Made by a program: the position numbers and the translations under genes
Source: Pleomorphovibrio marinus
Lineage (GTDB): Bacteria > Bacteroidota > Bacteroidia > Cytophagales > Cyclobacteriaceae
Length of the DNA: 64,000 bases
Reading direction: 5' to 3'
NCBI RefSeq assembly: GCF_003347495.1
Contig: NZ_QCXY01000001.1
Location: 1,116,001-1,180,000, forward strand
Notes under the pieces: generated by a model
Seen by the model: the letters and a program-made list of their open reading frames with translations, nothing else
Told to the model about the DNA's origin: nothing
The model's database searches: none
In this document: positions 26,781 to 35,672 of the stretch, one piece after another
Numbering within the stretch: position 1 is the first letter of the stretch
Layout: each line of letters begins with the position of its first letter

Positions 26781-27246
26781 GTAATCTGACATCTATGACC
26801 GTCATCATGTAGGGGAAATAATTCTGATTTTCCAAAGCTGAATTTTTAGATAAAAGCATGTAGGAGACCTTAAAATTCTTGATTCCTTTAAACGGGAATC
26901 ACGATAGTGCCTGTACAATCCTTTTAACCAAACCACATAGTTATCTATTTTCCATCACGTAAAAGAATTACAATTTGATGCACGGGTTTCCAAACCAGAT
27001 GTACAGTTCTTAAAGGGGTCATGAGTTGGTCAGTATATGAGGACAATGAAAAATTAAGAAAGCAGAAAAATTCCCTTGTATCAAAATAAATATAGCCTAA
27101 AAGCCAAAAATTTTAATTGAAACCAATAACCAAAGTAAAATGGAGAACAAGAAAAAACTTCTCCAAAGTCCACTCCAGGACCAGAGAAGTTGCTTAGGAT
27201 GCCATCATTAAAGAATCCGGTGAAGAAGCAGTATAATTTAATCAGC
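26781..27246. other. Gene-free stretch with a possible broken small ORF
   Basis: No intact gene is supported. An ATG at about 27140 opens MENKKK and then stops within 20 codons; adjacent frames stay open longer up to the next repeat copy, which would fit a frameshifted lysine-rich small gene similar in style to 26628-26780. This is only suggestive. Confidence 0.3.
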
Positions 27247-27404
27247 TGAAATCGAGCCTGTCCTGAGGGCAGTCAGGGCATGACGCAAGTGACACACGGA
27301 GGGTTGATTAAGATTGCGAGATTCCCCCGAAACGAGTTCCCCGAATCAAGTTCGGGGCAGGCAGGGGCAGGCTATATGACCGCTAAAACACAATTAATAA
27401 ACCT
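27247..27404 (+). repeat. Dispersed 5'-leader repeat, copy R3
   Basis: This copy is nearly identical to R1 over its full length (TGAAATCGAGCCTGTCCTGA, through the CCCCGAATCAAGTTCGGGG hairpin, to GGCTATATGACCGCT). It ends at the ATG of the next small ORF (27405), as R2 ends at the ATG at 26628. Confidence 0.75.
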
Positions 27405-27524
27405 ATGAATAATATTTTTAATGGTCTTACAACAGGCTATGGAGCAAAAAAATTAAGAGTTGGATGCTTGGGGACCATAGTCGCCTTTGTTATCCTATTC
27501 TTCCTACTCGGTCAATGCAGTTAA
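27405..27524 (+). CDS. 39-aa single-pass membrane small protein
   Basis: A short ORF beginning at the ATG that terminates repeat copy R3. The product has a polar N-terminus with AKKLR, then one strongly hydrophobic span (VGCLGTIVAFVILFFLLG) and a QCS tail, which fits an N-in single-pass inner-membrane peptide. It lies 47 bases before the GspM-like gene and may share its transcript. No family is recognised; the coherent charge-then-membrane layout supports it being expressed. Confidence 0.5.
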   Translation: MNNIFNGLTTGYGAKKLRVGCLGTIVAFVILFFLLGQCS

Positions 27525-27571
27525 TAAGTAAAAAAATTAAAAACAATCCTAATAAACTAAACCAATTAATA

Positions 27572-28141
27572 ATGGAAAATCGAAGGAATGAAAACGAAGT
27601 CCAAAATCAAAATGATAGAACTTCCGAAAAAAGAGTGATGACAGGTATGTTCAGAGACCGCAAAAGCACAGAAAATGCCTACAATGACCTTCAAAAAAGA
27701 GGGTATGAAAAAGATGACATCAACTTGGTGATGTCTGATGAAACTCGAAAAAAAGACTACAATGAAAAAGGAGTTGAAGAGACTGAAATCGGAACCAAAG
27801 CAGCAGAACATGCAGGCAAAGGATCAGCTATCGGAGGTTCAGTAGGAGCTGTTGCGGGTGTAGTGGCTGCCATTGGTACAAGTGTGGCTATTCCGGGGTT
27901 GGGAATTCTGATCGCGGGACCTATAGCTGCTGGATTGGCCGGAGCCGGAGCAGGTGGGATTACAGGAGGACTTATCGGGGCCTTAGTTGGTTCTGGTATT
28001 CCGGAAGCAAGGGCAAAACTATATGAATCTGGGATAAAAGAGGGTAATGTTGTCATTTCGGTAACTCCCAAAAATGAAGAAGATGCCAGATATCTAGAAG
28101 AAAACTGGAAGGAAAACCATGGAGAAGATATTCGCAGGTAA
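27572..28141 (+). CDS. General stress protein 17M/YflT-like protein
   Basis: From the ATG at 27572 the product has 189 residues (an upstream start at 27464 would overlap the small membrane ORF and add an unlikely leader). Residues about 22-45 (MTGMFRDRKSTENAYNDLQKRGY) form the YflT-type domain of general stress proteins. A long glycine/alanine stretch in the middle (GSAIGGSVGAVAGVVAAIG and the following block) looks like a glycine-zipper membrane-associating region, and VVISVTPKNEEDARYLEE closes the domain. Such proteins rise under osmotic or oxidative stress; mechanism unknown. A DUF4142 gene follows after 71 bases. Confidence 0.8.
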   Translation: MENRRNENEVQNQNDRTSEKRVMTGMFRDRKSTENAYNDLQKRGYEKDDINLVMSDETRKKDYNEKGVEETEIGTKAAEHAGKGSAIGGSVGAVAGVVAAIGTSVAIPGLGILIAGPIAAGLAGAGAGGITGGLIGALVGSGIPEARAKLYESGIKEGNVVISVTPKNEEDARYLEENWKENHGEDIRR

Positions 28142-28212
28142 AATCAAACAATGCACTAAGCAAGGGATTTTACAACCCTTGCTTAATGCATAAAACTAAA
28201 CCAACTTATACT

Positions 28213-28830
28213 ATGAAAAATTTCATAAACATTAACTCAGTACTTGTCTTTTTCTTATGTCTGACAGGAACATTACTATTGGTAACAGCCTGTTCCGAAA
28301 ATAAAACAAAAGATTCAAAAGAAGTAGCCAGAGAAGAAAATGTCCGTAAAATGGCAGCCAATGATACAACTGCTAGGGTTATCAAAGATGATAATGACTC
28401 TAAGTTTTTAATGAAGGCAGCCGAAATGCAATTGGAAATGATCAGTTTAGGGAAATTGGCCCAACAAAAAGGCAATTCTGATCAAGTAAAAGAATTAGGC
28501 AAGATGATGGAGGAAGACCATACAAAATCCCATACTGAAATTAAGACCCTGGCACAATCAAAGTCAGTTTCTATTCCAACCTCAGTTACAGATGACTCAA
28601 AGGATGCTTACGAAGATCTTAATGATGAAAATGGAAATGATTTTGGTAAAAGCTACAGCAAGAGGATGGTTAATCAGCATGAGGATGCGATTGATTTATA
28701 TGAAAACGCAGCCGAGGATTCTGAGGATCCTAAAGTCAGAGCTTATGCTTCTGAAAAACTTCCAGCTTTAAGGACACATCTTAAACATGCAGAAGCATGT
28801 AAAGAGAAATGTGAAAACGAGAAGTCGTAA
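28213..28830 (+). CDS. DUF4142 lipoprotein
   Basis: The ATG at 28213 gives a 205-aa lipoprotein with lipobox LLVTAC. The DUF4142 domain covers about residues 58-195: FLMKAAEMQLEMISLGKLA, then LGKMMEEDHTKSHTEIKTLA and HEDAIDLYENAAEDSEDPKVRAYA, a ferritin-like helical pattern with histidines and acids. Family members are periplasmic or outer-membrane proteins of unknown function, often grouped with stress genes as here. A start nine codons earlier was rejected because it precedes the signal peptide. High confidence for family. Confidence 0.9.
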   Translation: MKNFININSVLVFFLCLTGTLLLVTACSENKTKDSKEVAREENVRKMAANDTTARVIKDDNDSKFLMKAAEMQLEMISLGKLAQQKGNSDQVKELGKMMEEDHTKSHTEIKTLAQSKSVSIPTSVTDDSKDAYEDLNDENGNDFGKSYSKRMVNQHEDAIDLYENAAEDSEDPKVRAYASEKLPALRTHLKHAEACKEKCENEKS

Positions 28831-29127
28831 TTTGATTGGAAATTTCTGAGTATTTTAAAAATGGTTATTTAGGAGTTGCAATTTCCGCAATGATTTTAAC
28901 CATGCCAGAAATGGAAGAATAAAAAAGTTTAAGATTTCATCTTTTTGTGTGCAGCGAACAATGTTTGTTGCACATTTTTTATGCCTCACGACTCTCGTAA
29001 AGAGTTAGTTTTAAAAGATTTGTGAAATAAATTGGTTCAAGATGGTGGAATTCCGCTATTGAAGTAATTACCAAATCCCTCACTTCCTTCACCTCAAAAT
29101 CTAACTGCTCCGCCAGCGGATAATTGA

Positions 29128-29316
29128 ATATTACAAGTCCTCGTAAAATATAAGTTTGTAATCAATCCATGTAGGTCGGAGCAGAAAGAAACACAAGTGA
29201 CCCGGGAATACGTTGCGCTCGTGGCCTCCCAGGCCAAGTTCGAACAAGTCAAATGGATTGTAGGTGCCGTGATTGTCAATAGTATCACCGCCACCGTACT
29301 TACATACTTGGGGTAA
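29128..29316 (+). pseudogene. C-terminal remnant of a coiled-coil membrane protein
   Basis: The frame has no start codon of its own. Its last about 45 codons read as protein: EQKETQVTREYVALVASQAK, then FEQVKWIVGAVIVNSITATVLTYLG and a stop. This fits the end of a small protein with a coiled coil followed by a C-terminal membrane anchor. No upstream part is found, so it is likely a decayed fragment. The rest of the 28831-29420 gap shows no gene. Confidence 0.4.
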
Positions 29317-29420
29317 AACAACATATGATTGTTCCAGCTTCCAAAAAAGCAACTACCAGGCGCAATGCCGTTTGGGGTTATTGCTTGGCTTTTACGGAAA
29401 AAGTAAACCCCTTGGCTTCC

Positions 29421-30422
29421 TCACCATTTCCCTAACACTTCCAATCTATCACCGGAAACATCGACCTCAAAAAGGGTGGGAATGCGTATATACCTGCCGT
29501 TTTCACCTACCCTATGGCTGTGGACTGCCATCAATAATTCTCCCTCAAAAGTCCTGAACATCATCCCATGCCCATGGTTTGGTGGGGTAATAGGTTCCTT
29601 TTCATGCACCCAGGGACCATCTAATGTCCCGCTTTCGGAGTAGGCTATACCTTGTGTATAATCCCCGAATACCCAACTGGTCCAGAGCATTCCTAGCCTT
29701 CCGGATTGGGTGTGAAATAGCCAGGGCCCATCGGTTACCTTATTGGGAATGGTATCACCTTGATCGTTTTTTTCCCGGCTCCAGGGGGAATCACTTGCCC
29801 TGAACAATACTTCCCCTTCCCCTATGGAACCACTCAGGTCGGGCTTAAGCTCTATTTTTTCTATGGTGCCATTCCAGTTTTGGAGCCATTCGTAGCAGTA
29901 CACCATATAAGGCTTACCATCGGTGTCCACCCAGAAAGTTCCATCTAATGTAGGTTTGTCGGCAGGCAGGTATTCCGGATCCTCCATGGGCACATAGGGT
30001 CCTTCGGGTTTGTCACTCACTAAGATGTGGGAGGCTCTGCGTTCAATCGTGTTACCTTTTACAGTGTCAATGATCACATCCCTATTGGTGAAGGTGGCAA
30101 AATAATAGTACTTACCTTTGTACTTATGCAACTCTGCGGCCCAAATCATGGGATTATCCCCCATCCAGGAATCTGGGTCAGTTTTGGCCACATCATATGG
30201 GCCTGTCCATTTTTCCAAGTCCTTACTTTTCCATAGCCTCCCACCAGTTCCTGTCATGTAATAGGTGGAGGAAGCTTTGTCTGCCAAAATACAGGGATCA
30301 CTAAGCCGTATCGAATCTAAGGGGACATTTTCCCGCAGAGAGACCTCCCTATTTTGGGAATAGGCAAAGTGGATACACAAGAATAGGAGGGCTAAGGTGC
30401 TGAAGATTGTTTTAAGGTCCAT
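29421..30422 (-). CDS. Glycoside hydrolase family 43-like secreted enzyme
   Basis: The 333-aa protein has a signal peptide (cleavage near AYSQ) and a five-bladed propeller layout. The general-base block is RLSDPCILADKASSTYYMTG, the pKa-modulating aspartate lies in DGTFWVDTDGKPYMVY, and the region of the general acid reads TDGPWLFHTQSGRLGMLWTSW, where most GH43 enzymes have Glu in an EGP motif. The Asp appears in related Bacteroidota proteins I recall, so it may be a subfamily trait. It should trim arabinose or xylose side chains. It is on the minus strand at the left edge of the pectin region. Confidence 0.82.
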   Translation of the reverse strand: MDLKTIFSTLALLFLCIHFAYSQNREVSLRENVPLDSIRLSDPCILADKASSTYYMTGTGGRLWKSKDLEKWTGPYDVAKTDPDSWMGDNPMIWAAELHKYKGKYYYFATFTNRDVIIDTVKGNTIERRASHILVSDKPEGPYVPMEDPEYLPADKPTLDGTFWVDTDGKPYMVYCYEWLQNWNGTIEKIELKPDLSGSIGEGEVLFRASDSPWSREKNDQGDTIPNKVTDGPWLFHTQSGRLGMLWTSWVFGDYTQGIAYSESGTLDGPWVHEKEPITPPNHGHGMMFRTFEGELLMAVHSHRVGENGRYIRIPTLFEVDVSGDRLEVLGKW

Positions 30423-30945
30423 CGTACAAGTGGGTCATCTAATTAGACAAGTTACCAAAAAAAATTGACACAAGGGAGCCATTATGGGTTGGTTGGTAAG
30501 CGGTTTTAAAAAGTCGCCATTATTAGTAGATCTTCATCATGATGTAGAACCTCTAATTATTTCAGGTTATTTTCACTTATTTAGCATACTTGGTTTAGTT
30601 TTCATGTACCCTAAAAGCAAATATCTCCTCACCTCAAACAGGTTGAAAGGAATTGGCCGGTTGGGGGAAATCGAACAGAACTTTTCCCGTTTTTGTAATG
30701 TGCAAGAAGGGTGGAGAACTTTTGGTGTCCAGATGGAGTGGCATATAGGCCAATTTACTTTTCTAAGTTAGCGAAATAATTCAACGGCTTGCCGAAGGTT
30801 TTATAGGAAGGCATGCTGTAGGCAATCCCCTAGCTTGCATCAGGAACCCGCCACATCACCATCTCCATAATCCTGCTAAGGAAGCTGGCAGTTTCTTAAG
30901 GAAATCCGGTTATGTAGTCATCTACCATTTGAGGGGTAGTTTTCA
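30423..30945. other. Intergenic, nothing firmly recognised
   Basis: About 520 bases. A plus-strand open frame (30484-30771) lacks any family resemblance and natural start context and is not called. Part near 30780-30940 stays open on the plus strand without recognisable protein. The left end should carry the promoter for the GH43 gene. Confidence 0.4.
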
Positions 30946-31185
30946 TTATCCTTCTTCCATTATTTTTATCAAAAACCCTTCGGCATGTACCAGCTCAAGG
31001 ATTTGATTTACCTGGATTACACGATCTTCAATCCGCAACACTTTTTCACAGTCTTCTAAATCGAAATTTGCGATGGCTGTTGGAAAGAGGGATTTCAAAA
31101 GTCGCAAGATATGCATAGCGTCTTTCATATGGTGCACGTTTGTGATGAACACCTCAATTTGTCGGGCTTTTGAACCTACCTGCAT
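30946..31185 (-). CDS. Small protein with HMA/ferredoxin-like fold pattern
   Basis: From the ATG at 31185 the product has about 79 residues (a TTG at 31203 would add six). The pattern IEVFITNVHHMKDAMHILRLLKSLFP, then ANFDLEDCEKVLRIEDRVI and ILELVHAEGFLIKIM, is a beta-alpha-beta-beta-alpha-beta arrangement like heavy-metal-associated domains, but without a CxxC motif. Similar short proteins occur widely in Bacteroidota. The histidine pair and the single cysteine might bind a metal; this is not shown. The stretch 31186-31417 holds no gene. Confidence 0.65.
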   Translation of the reverse strand: MQVGSKARQIEVFITNVHHMKDAMHILRLLKSLFPTAIANFDLEDCEKVLRIEDRVIQVNQILELVHAEGFLIKIMEEG

Positions 31186-31417
31186 ACATCCAAAATTAAT
31201 CAAAAGTTTTGAAAGGATAAGTTGACAATTGCGACAGATTAAAGGGTAAATGCGACAAATTCCCTGAAATTTTGAAAGTGGAATTCAATGCTACTTTTGA
31301 GGGTAGTCCAATCTTTCTTAATTTAACGTAATCAGCCCCTCCATCCCCTACACTACGGGAAGGTGAAAAGACAGATACTACTAACTTTGAATTTTATATT
31401 AGACAGTATCTCAACCT

Positions 31418-33010
31418 ATGATCCGGAATAATTTTTCTTTACCCAATAGTGTAATTGTGTGCTTAATGGCATTCAGCCTTTTTGCATGTAATTCTCCTTC
31501 TTCGGAGTTCTCCATGGAATTTGTGGATGGCTTGCCCACCATACAAGATGTGGGAGCGGATCGAATGCCGGAAGAAATTGCTCCCGTTCAGGCCCCTTTT
31601 GAAATGCCGGCCTTTTCTAAACCCAATTTCCCGGATTTTGTGGTGAATGTGGCCGATATGGGGGCTAAAGAGGGAGAATGGATTACTCAGGCCATCAAGC
31701 AGGCCATAGAAGAAGTCCACCAAAACGGGGGTGGAAAGGTTCTGATCCCCAAAGGAAAATGGAAAACTGGTAGGATTACCCTAAAAAGTAATGTGAACTT
31801 GCACTTGGAGCAAGGGGCAGAATTGCGGTTTAGTGGAAAGCTTGAGGATTACAGGCCGGCAGTTTTTACAAGGCACGAAGGGGTGGAGGTGATGTCATTG
31901 GGGGCTTGTATTTATGCCTATAGGGAAGACAATATTGCCATTACTGGCAAAGGGACACTCTATGGTCCGGAGGACGGCCCTGTAAAAGATCAAATGATGA
32001 CGGAGGATGTGGTGGAAAACTTTGTTCCCTTGGACGTACCTGTGGAAGAACGAATTTATGAAGGAAGGGATGGATCCTCCATATTTTTGCCCATGTTCAT
32101 ATCACCCACTGAGTGCACCAACGTGTATATAGAAGGGATCACCCTTGAAGAAACAGCTTTTTGGAATATTGTACCCGTTTATTGCGATGGAGTGGTGATT
32201 CGCGGGGTAACGGTCAACTCTGTGGGAATTCCAAGAGGGGACGGTATAGACATAGAATCCTCCAGGAATGTATTGATTGAATTTTCCACATTAAACAATG
32301 GGGATGATTGCTTTACCATGAAATCAGGAAGGGGTGAAGATGGACTTCGTGTAAACAGGCCTACCGAAAATGTGGTGGTGAGGCATTGCTTGGCAAAGGA
32401 GGGTCATGGTGGCATTACCGTAGGAAGCGAGACCGCAGGTTGGGTAAAAAACCTATATGTGCATGACTGTGTTTTTGACAATACCGGGGTAGGAATCAGG
32501 TTCAAGACCCGAAGGCCTCGTGGTGGAGGCGGGGATAATCTGATCTACGAAAGGATACGGATGAAATTGCGCCATACAGCTTTCCGCTGGGACATGTTGG
32601 GAAGTGAAATGTATGTAGGTGATCTTGCAAAGCGAACGCCCCTAAGAGAAAAGGACAGTCTGACCCCGGAATTTAAAAATATTCACGCAAAAGATATAGT
32701 GGTGGAACAAGCATCCGCTTTCATCAATGTCACTGGCATTCCAGAATCGCCCATGCGAAATTTCTCCCTTGAAAATGCAATAGTAAACAGCGAAAAGCTG
32801 TTTACCGCCCACGATGCCAGAGATATGCTGATTCAGAATTTGAAAGTTACGAGTCAGGACTCCTTGATTCAGGTACTGGACAGTAAAGATATTCGATTTG
32901 AAAATGTACAGTTTGAAGTTCCCGGTGGCAAGGTTTACACCCTGTATGAAGGGGACCAAACCGAAAATATAACCTTTAAAAATACCGACCCTTCCCCTAC
33001 AGCTCCTTAG
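31418..33010 (+). CDS. GH28 polygalacturonase-like lipoprotein, variant NTD motif
   Basis: The 530-aa lipoprotein (lipobox SLFAC) is a right-handed beta-helix with GH28 layout: VNVADMGAKEGEWITQAIKQAI at the start of the helix, GDGID near 274-278, NNGDDCFTMKSGR with catalytic Asp296/Asp297, GHGG with His330, and RFKT near 361-364. The first catalytic motif NTD reads RGD (residues 273-275), keeping only the aspartate, so specificity or activity may differ from classical polygalacturonase. It opens a three-gene run with PL10 and a BNR protein, all probably acting on pectin at the cell surface or periplasm. Confidence 0.85.
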   Translation: MIRNNFSLPNSVIVCLMAFSLFACNSPSSEFSMEFVDGLPTIQDVGADRMPEEIAPVQAPFEMPAFSKPNFPDFVVNVADMGAKEGEWITQAIKQAIEEVHQNGGGKVLIPKGKWKTGRITLKSNVNLHLEQGAELRFSGKLEDYRPAVFTRHEGVEVMSLGACIYAYREDNIAITGKGTLYGPEDGPVKDQMMTEDVVENFVPLDVPVEERIYEGRDGSSIFLPMFISPTECTNVYIEGITLEETAFWNIVPVYCDGVVIRGVTVNSVGIPRGDGIDIESSRNVLIEFSTLNNGDDCFTMKSGRGEDGLRVNRPTENVVVRHCLAKEGHGGITVGSETAGWVKNLYVHDCVFDNTGVGIRFKTRRPRGGGGDNLIYERIRMKLRHTAFRWDMLGSEMYVGDLAKRTPLREKDSLTPEFKNIHAKDIVVEQASAFINVTGIPESPMRNFSLENAIVNSEKLFTAHDARDMLIQNLKVTSQDSLIQVLDSKDIRFENVQFEVPGGKVYTLYEGDQTENITFKNTDPSPTAP

Positions 33011-33056
33011 GAGGGGGTCGGTAGTTGATATTCCTATTTCGTTGAAGCTAATCAGT

Positions 33057-34157
33057 ATGAGTATGAAAAGACCATTTGCCCAAACATTCAATCTTTTTTT
33101 GATCATGGTGCTTTTCCTGACATCTAATGTGCCAACTATGGCAATGGAAAAGGTGGCATGGAAGAAAATTCTGGATCAACCCAAATCCTGGTATGGAGGT
33201 GCCGAAGCAACTAGGATAGCAAACAACATTTTGCTTTTTCAAAAAGACAACGGAGGGTGGTTTAAGAATATAGATATGAGTGTGGAGTTGGATGAAGAGG
33301 AAAAAGAAAGATTAAGGAAGGAACAATCTGAGGTAATGGGGACCACCATAGATAACGACGCCACATTTATCCAAACAGAATTTTTGGCGAAAGTTTATCA
33401 AGAAACCCATGAGAGCAGGTTTGCAGAAGGGGTATTGAATGCCTTGGATTATCTTATGGATGCCCAGTATGAAAATGGAGGTTGGCCGCAATATTACCCC
33501 ATCCGGGAAGGCTACTGGGCAGAGATCACCTTTAATGACGGTGCCATGATTCAGGCCATGGAAACGCTTAAAGATGTTGCTGAGGCTAATTTTCCCTATG
33601 ATTTTTTGGATGAAAACAGACGAAGGAGAGCGCAAAAAGCCATAGACCAAGGGCTGGAAATGATATTGAAAGCCCAGATCGAAGTGGATGGGAAACTTAC
33701 CGCTTGGTGTGCCCAACATGACCGGGATGACTTAAGCCCCGTAAAGGGCAGGGCTTATGAGCTGCCTTCTATAAGCGGAGGGGAAAGCGTTGGGGTGGTC
33801 AAGTACTTGATGGGGCTAGAGGATCCTGACGAAAGGGTAATCCAAGCCATAGAAAGTGCCGTGGAATGGTTTGAGGAAGTTAAAATTGAAGAGAAGAAGG
33901 TGGTGAGGAAAGAAGACCCTTCCCTTCATAGGGGACATGACAGGCTTGTAGTAGAGGATGAAGATGCTGGGCCTTTATGGGCTCGGTTTTATGAGATAGG
34001 AACTAATCGCCCTATGTTTGTGGGCAGGGACGGAGTGGTGCGTTATCGGCTTGCAGATATTGAGCATGAACGGAGAGTGGGTTATAGCTATTTGGGGAAT
34101 TATGCCGAAAAGCTACTGGAAGAGTATTACCCCACATGGAAAAGTTCTGTAAAATAA
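33057..34157 (+). CDS. Pectate lyase family PL10
   Basis: The product from the ATG at 33057 has 366 residues; a TTG at 33042 and an ATG at 33063 are alternatives. It has a signal-like N-terminus and the (alpha/alpha) toroid pattern of PL10: WYGGAEATRIANNILLFQKDNGGW, IDNDATFIQTEFLA, YENGGWPQYYP, ITFNDGAMI, then AWCAQHDRDDLSPVKGRAYE, where the Arg of KGRAYE matches the catalytic arginine position, and SISGGESVGVVKYL. It cleaves homogalacturonan by beta-elimination, producing unsaturated oligogalacturonides. It starts 47 bases after the GH28 gene, in one operon with it. Confidence 0.92.
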   Translation: MSMKRPFAQTFNLFLIMVLFLTSNVPTMAMEKVAWKKILDQPKSWYGGAEATRIANNILLFQKDNGGWFKNIDMSVELDEEEKERLRKEQSEVMGTTIDNDATFIQTEFLAKVYQETHESRFAEGVLNALDYLMDAQYENGGWPQYYPIREGYWAEITFNDGAMIQAMETLKDVAEANFPYDFLDENRRRRAQKAIDQGLEMILKAQIEVDGKLTAWCAQHDRDDLSPVKGRAYELPSISGGESVGVVKYLMGLEDPDERVIQAIESAVEWFEEVKIEEKKVVRKEDPSLHRGHDRLVVEDEDAGPLWARFYEIGTNRPMFVGRDGVVRYRLADIEHERRVGYSYLGNYAEKLLEEYYPTWKSSVK

Positions 34158-34193
34158 TCAACCCGACTTAACGGAAAAGAAAAACTAAAAACA

Positions 34194-35360
34194 ATGAAAT
34201 TTAAGGCCTTGGTATTTATAGCAATTATTTCCCTGACATTTATACAACATTCTTCGGGAATCCATTTTGCAATGGACTCCACAGGAAACCCCCACCGCGA
34301 TGGGATCCTGCTGGAGGAGTTTGTGTATGAGGAAGCAGATTTTCCACAGTGCCATTCCGCTACCATAGTCGAATTGGATAATGGAGACCTTTTGTGTGGC
34401 TTTTTTGGGGGAACCCGCGAACGTCATCCAGACGTGGAAATCTACCTTTCCAGAAAGGCTAAGGATGGTGACTGGTCAAGTCCAGAAAGTGTAGCAGATG
34501 GTGTTCAGGGTCAAGAGGACCGTTTGCCCACCTGGAACCCGGTTTTGTTTCAGGAGCGTGGAGGGGAGTTAATGCTCTTTTATAAGGTGGGTCCCAGCCC
34601 CAGTGAATGGTGGGGCATGGTAAAGACATCCTCGGATAATGGACATTCCTGGAGTGAGGGGAAGCGGCTGGATGAGGATCTCCTGGGTCCTGTAAAAAAC
34701 AAACCCATCCAACTTTCTGATGGAGCCATTGTTTCTGGTTCAAGCACGGAAGGTGACGGCTGGAGGGTACATTTGGAAAGAAGTACAGATAGGGGTAAGA
34801 GTTGGCAACACATAGGCCCTATAAATGATCCGGAAAAGGTAGGAGCCATACAGCCCACTCTTTTGCAGCACCATGATGGAAGAATTCAGTTGCTTGCCAG
34901 GACACGTTATGAAGAAAAGGGCTATGTTGCCGAGAGCTGGTCCGAAGATGGGGGGCTTACCTGGTCGGGCATGAGGGCTTCTAACTTGCCCAACAACAAT
35001 TCCGGCCTGGACGGAGTGACCCTCCAGGATGGAAGGCACCTACTTGTATACAATCATTCTTACCGAACAGAAGAAGGCATGGGTCACAAGGGCCGGGGGG
35101 TTCTAAATGTGGCACTGAGTCAAGATGGGGTAAATTGGGAAGCAGCTTTGGTTTTGGATTATCTGGATGAGCAGGGAAAGCAGTTTTCCTATCCCGCAGT
35201 TATTCAAGCTTCAGATGGCATGGTTCACATTGTCTATACCTGGCATCGGCAACGGATCAAACACGTGGTTTTGGATCCTGATCAACTGAAAACCTATCCT
35301 ATTGAAGATGGACAGTGGCCTTCTGAAAAGATACCTTTGGTTGAAAGTGGGAAGAATTGA
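34194..35360 (+). CDS. Sialidase-fold (BNR-repeat) secreted protein
   Basis: The 388-aa protein has a signal peptide (cleavage near HSSG) and a six-bladed propeller pattern with Asp-box repeats (SSDNGHSW, STDRGKSW, SEDGGLTW, SQDGVNW). CHSATIVELDNGDLLCGFFGGTRERHPD at the start carries an arginine suitable for binding a carboxylate, as in BNR hydrolases. Proteins of this type are frequent in pectin loci, where they may act on uronate or keto-deoxy acid residues rather than sialic acid. It follows PL10 by 36 bases. The exact reaction is unknown. Confidence 0.78.
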   Translation: MKFKALVFIAIISLTFIQHSSGIHFAMDSTGNPHRDGILLEEFVYEEADFPQCHSATIVELDNGDLLCGFFGGTRERHPDVEIYLSRKAKDGDWSSPESVADGVQGQEDRLPTWNPVLFQERGGELMLFYKVGPSPSEWWGMVKTSSDNGHSWSEGKRLDEDLLGPVKNKPIQLSDGAIVSGSSTEGDGWRVHLERSTDRGKSWQHIGPINDPEKVGAIQPTLLQHHDGRIQLLARTRYEEKGYVAESWSEDGGLTWSGMRASNLPNNNSGLDGVTLQDGRHLLVYNHSYRTEEGMGHKGRGVLNVALSQDGVNWEAALVLDYLDEQGKQFSYPAVIQASDGMVHIVYTWHRQRIKHVVLDPDQLKTYPIEDGQWPSEKIPLVESGKN

Positions 35361-35672
35361 ATATGAAACTTCAAGGGTTAAACCTATTTTTTAACAGGAA
35401 TAGGATAAACTTTTCCTAAACCCTATTTCTGAAATTGAAAAAAAAGTAGGTAACATTTTTAAATTAGGATTTTTTGTAGCTTCATATTGTAATTTTTACA
35501 TATTTATACAGGAAACTAGCCTAAGGTTTACAGGTCATCAGGAAGGTTCAGGAATGTTAAGCCATTCAGGGTTATAATTTTACAAATAGTTTAGCGAGGA
35601 GCCTTTAAGGGTAGGCTTAAGCTATTGTGTCATAAGTTTAATTAGTAACCAAATCCCCAAAATAATGAAGTT
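35361..35672. promoter_or_regulatory. Probable promoter/leader region of the SusC/SusD pair
   Basis: About 310 bases upstream of susC. It contains an AT-rich stretch with TTTTTTGTAG followed about 13-21 bases later by TAATTTTT and TACATATT, loosely resembling Bacteroidota -33/-7 boxes (TTTG and TAnnTTTG). No gene is seen. The exact start is not defined. Confidence 0.3.

Noticed and set aside
29094-29352. Minus-strand ORFs of 73-76 aa
   Set aside because: They lie antisense to the protein-like remnant ending at 29316 and have no recognisable motif.
30484-30771. 95-aa plus-strand ORF
   Set aside because: No family resemblance, no signal or domain pattern, and no supporting context.
34194-35360. 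True sialidase acting on sialic acid
   Set aside because: The fold matches, but the surrounding genes all target pectin and no sialate catabolic genes (NanE, NanK) are present.
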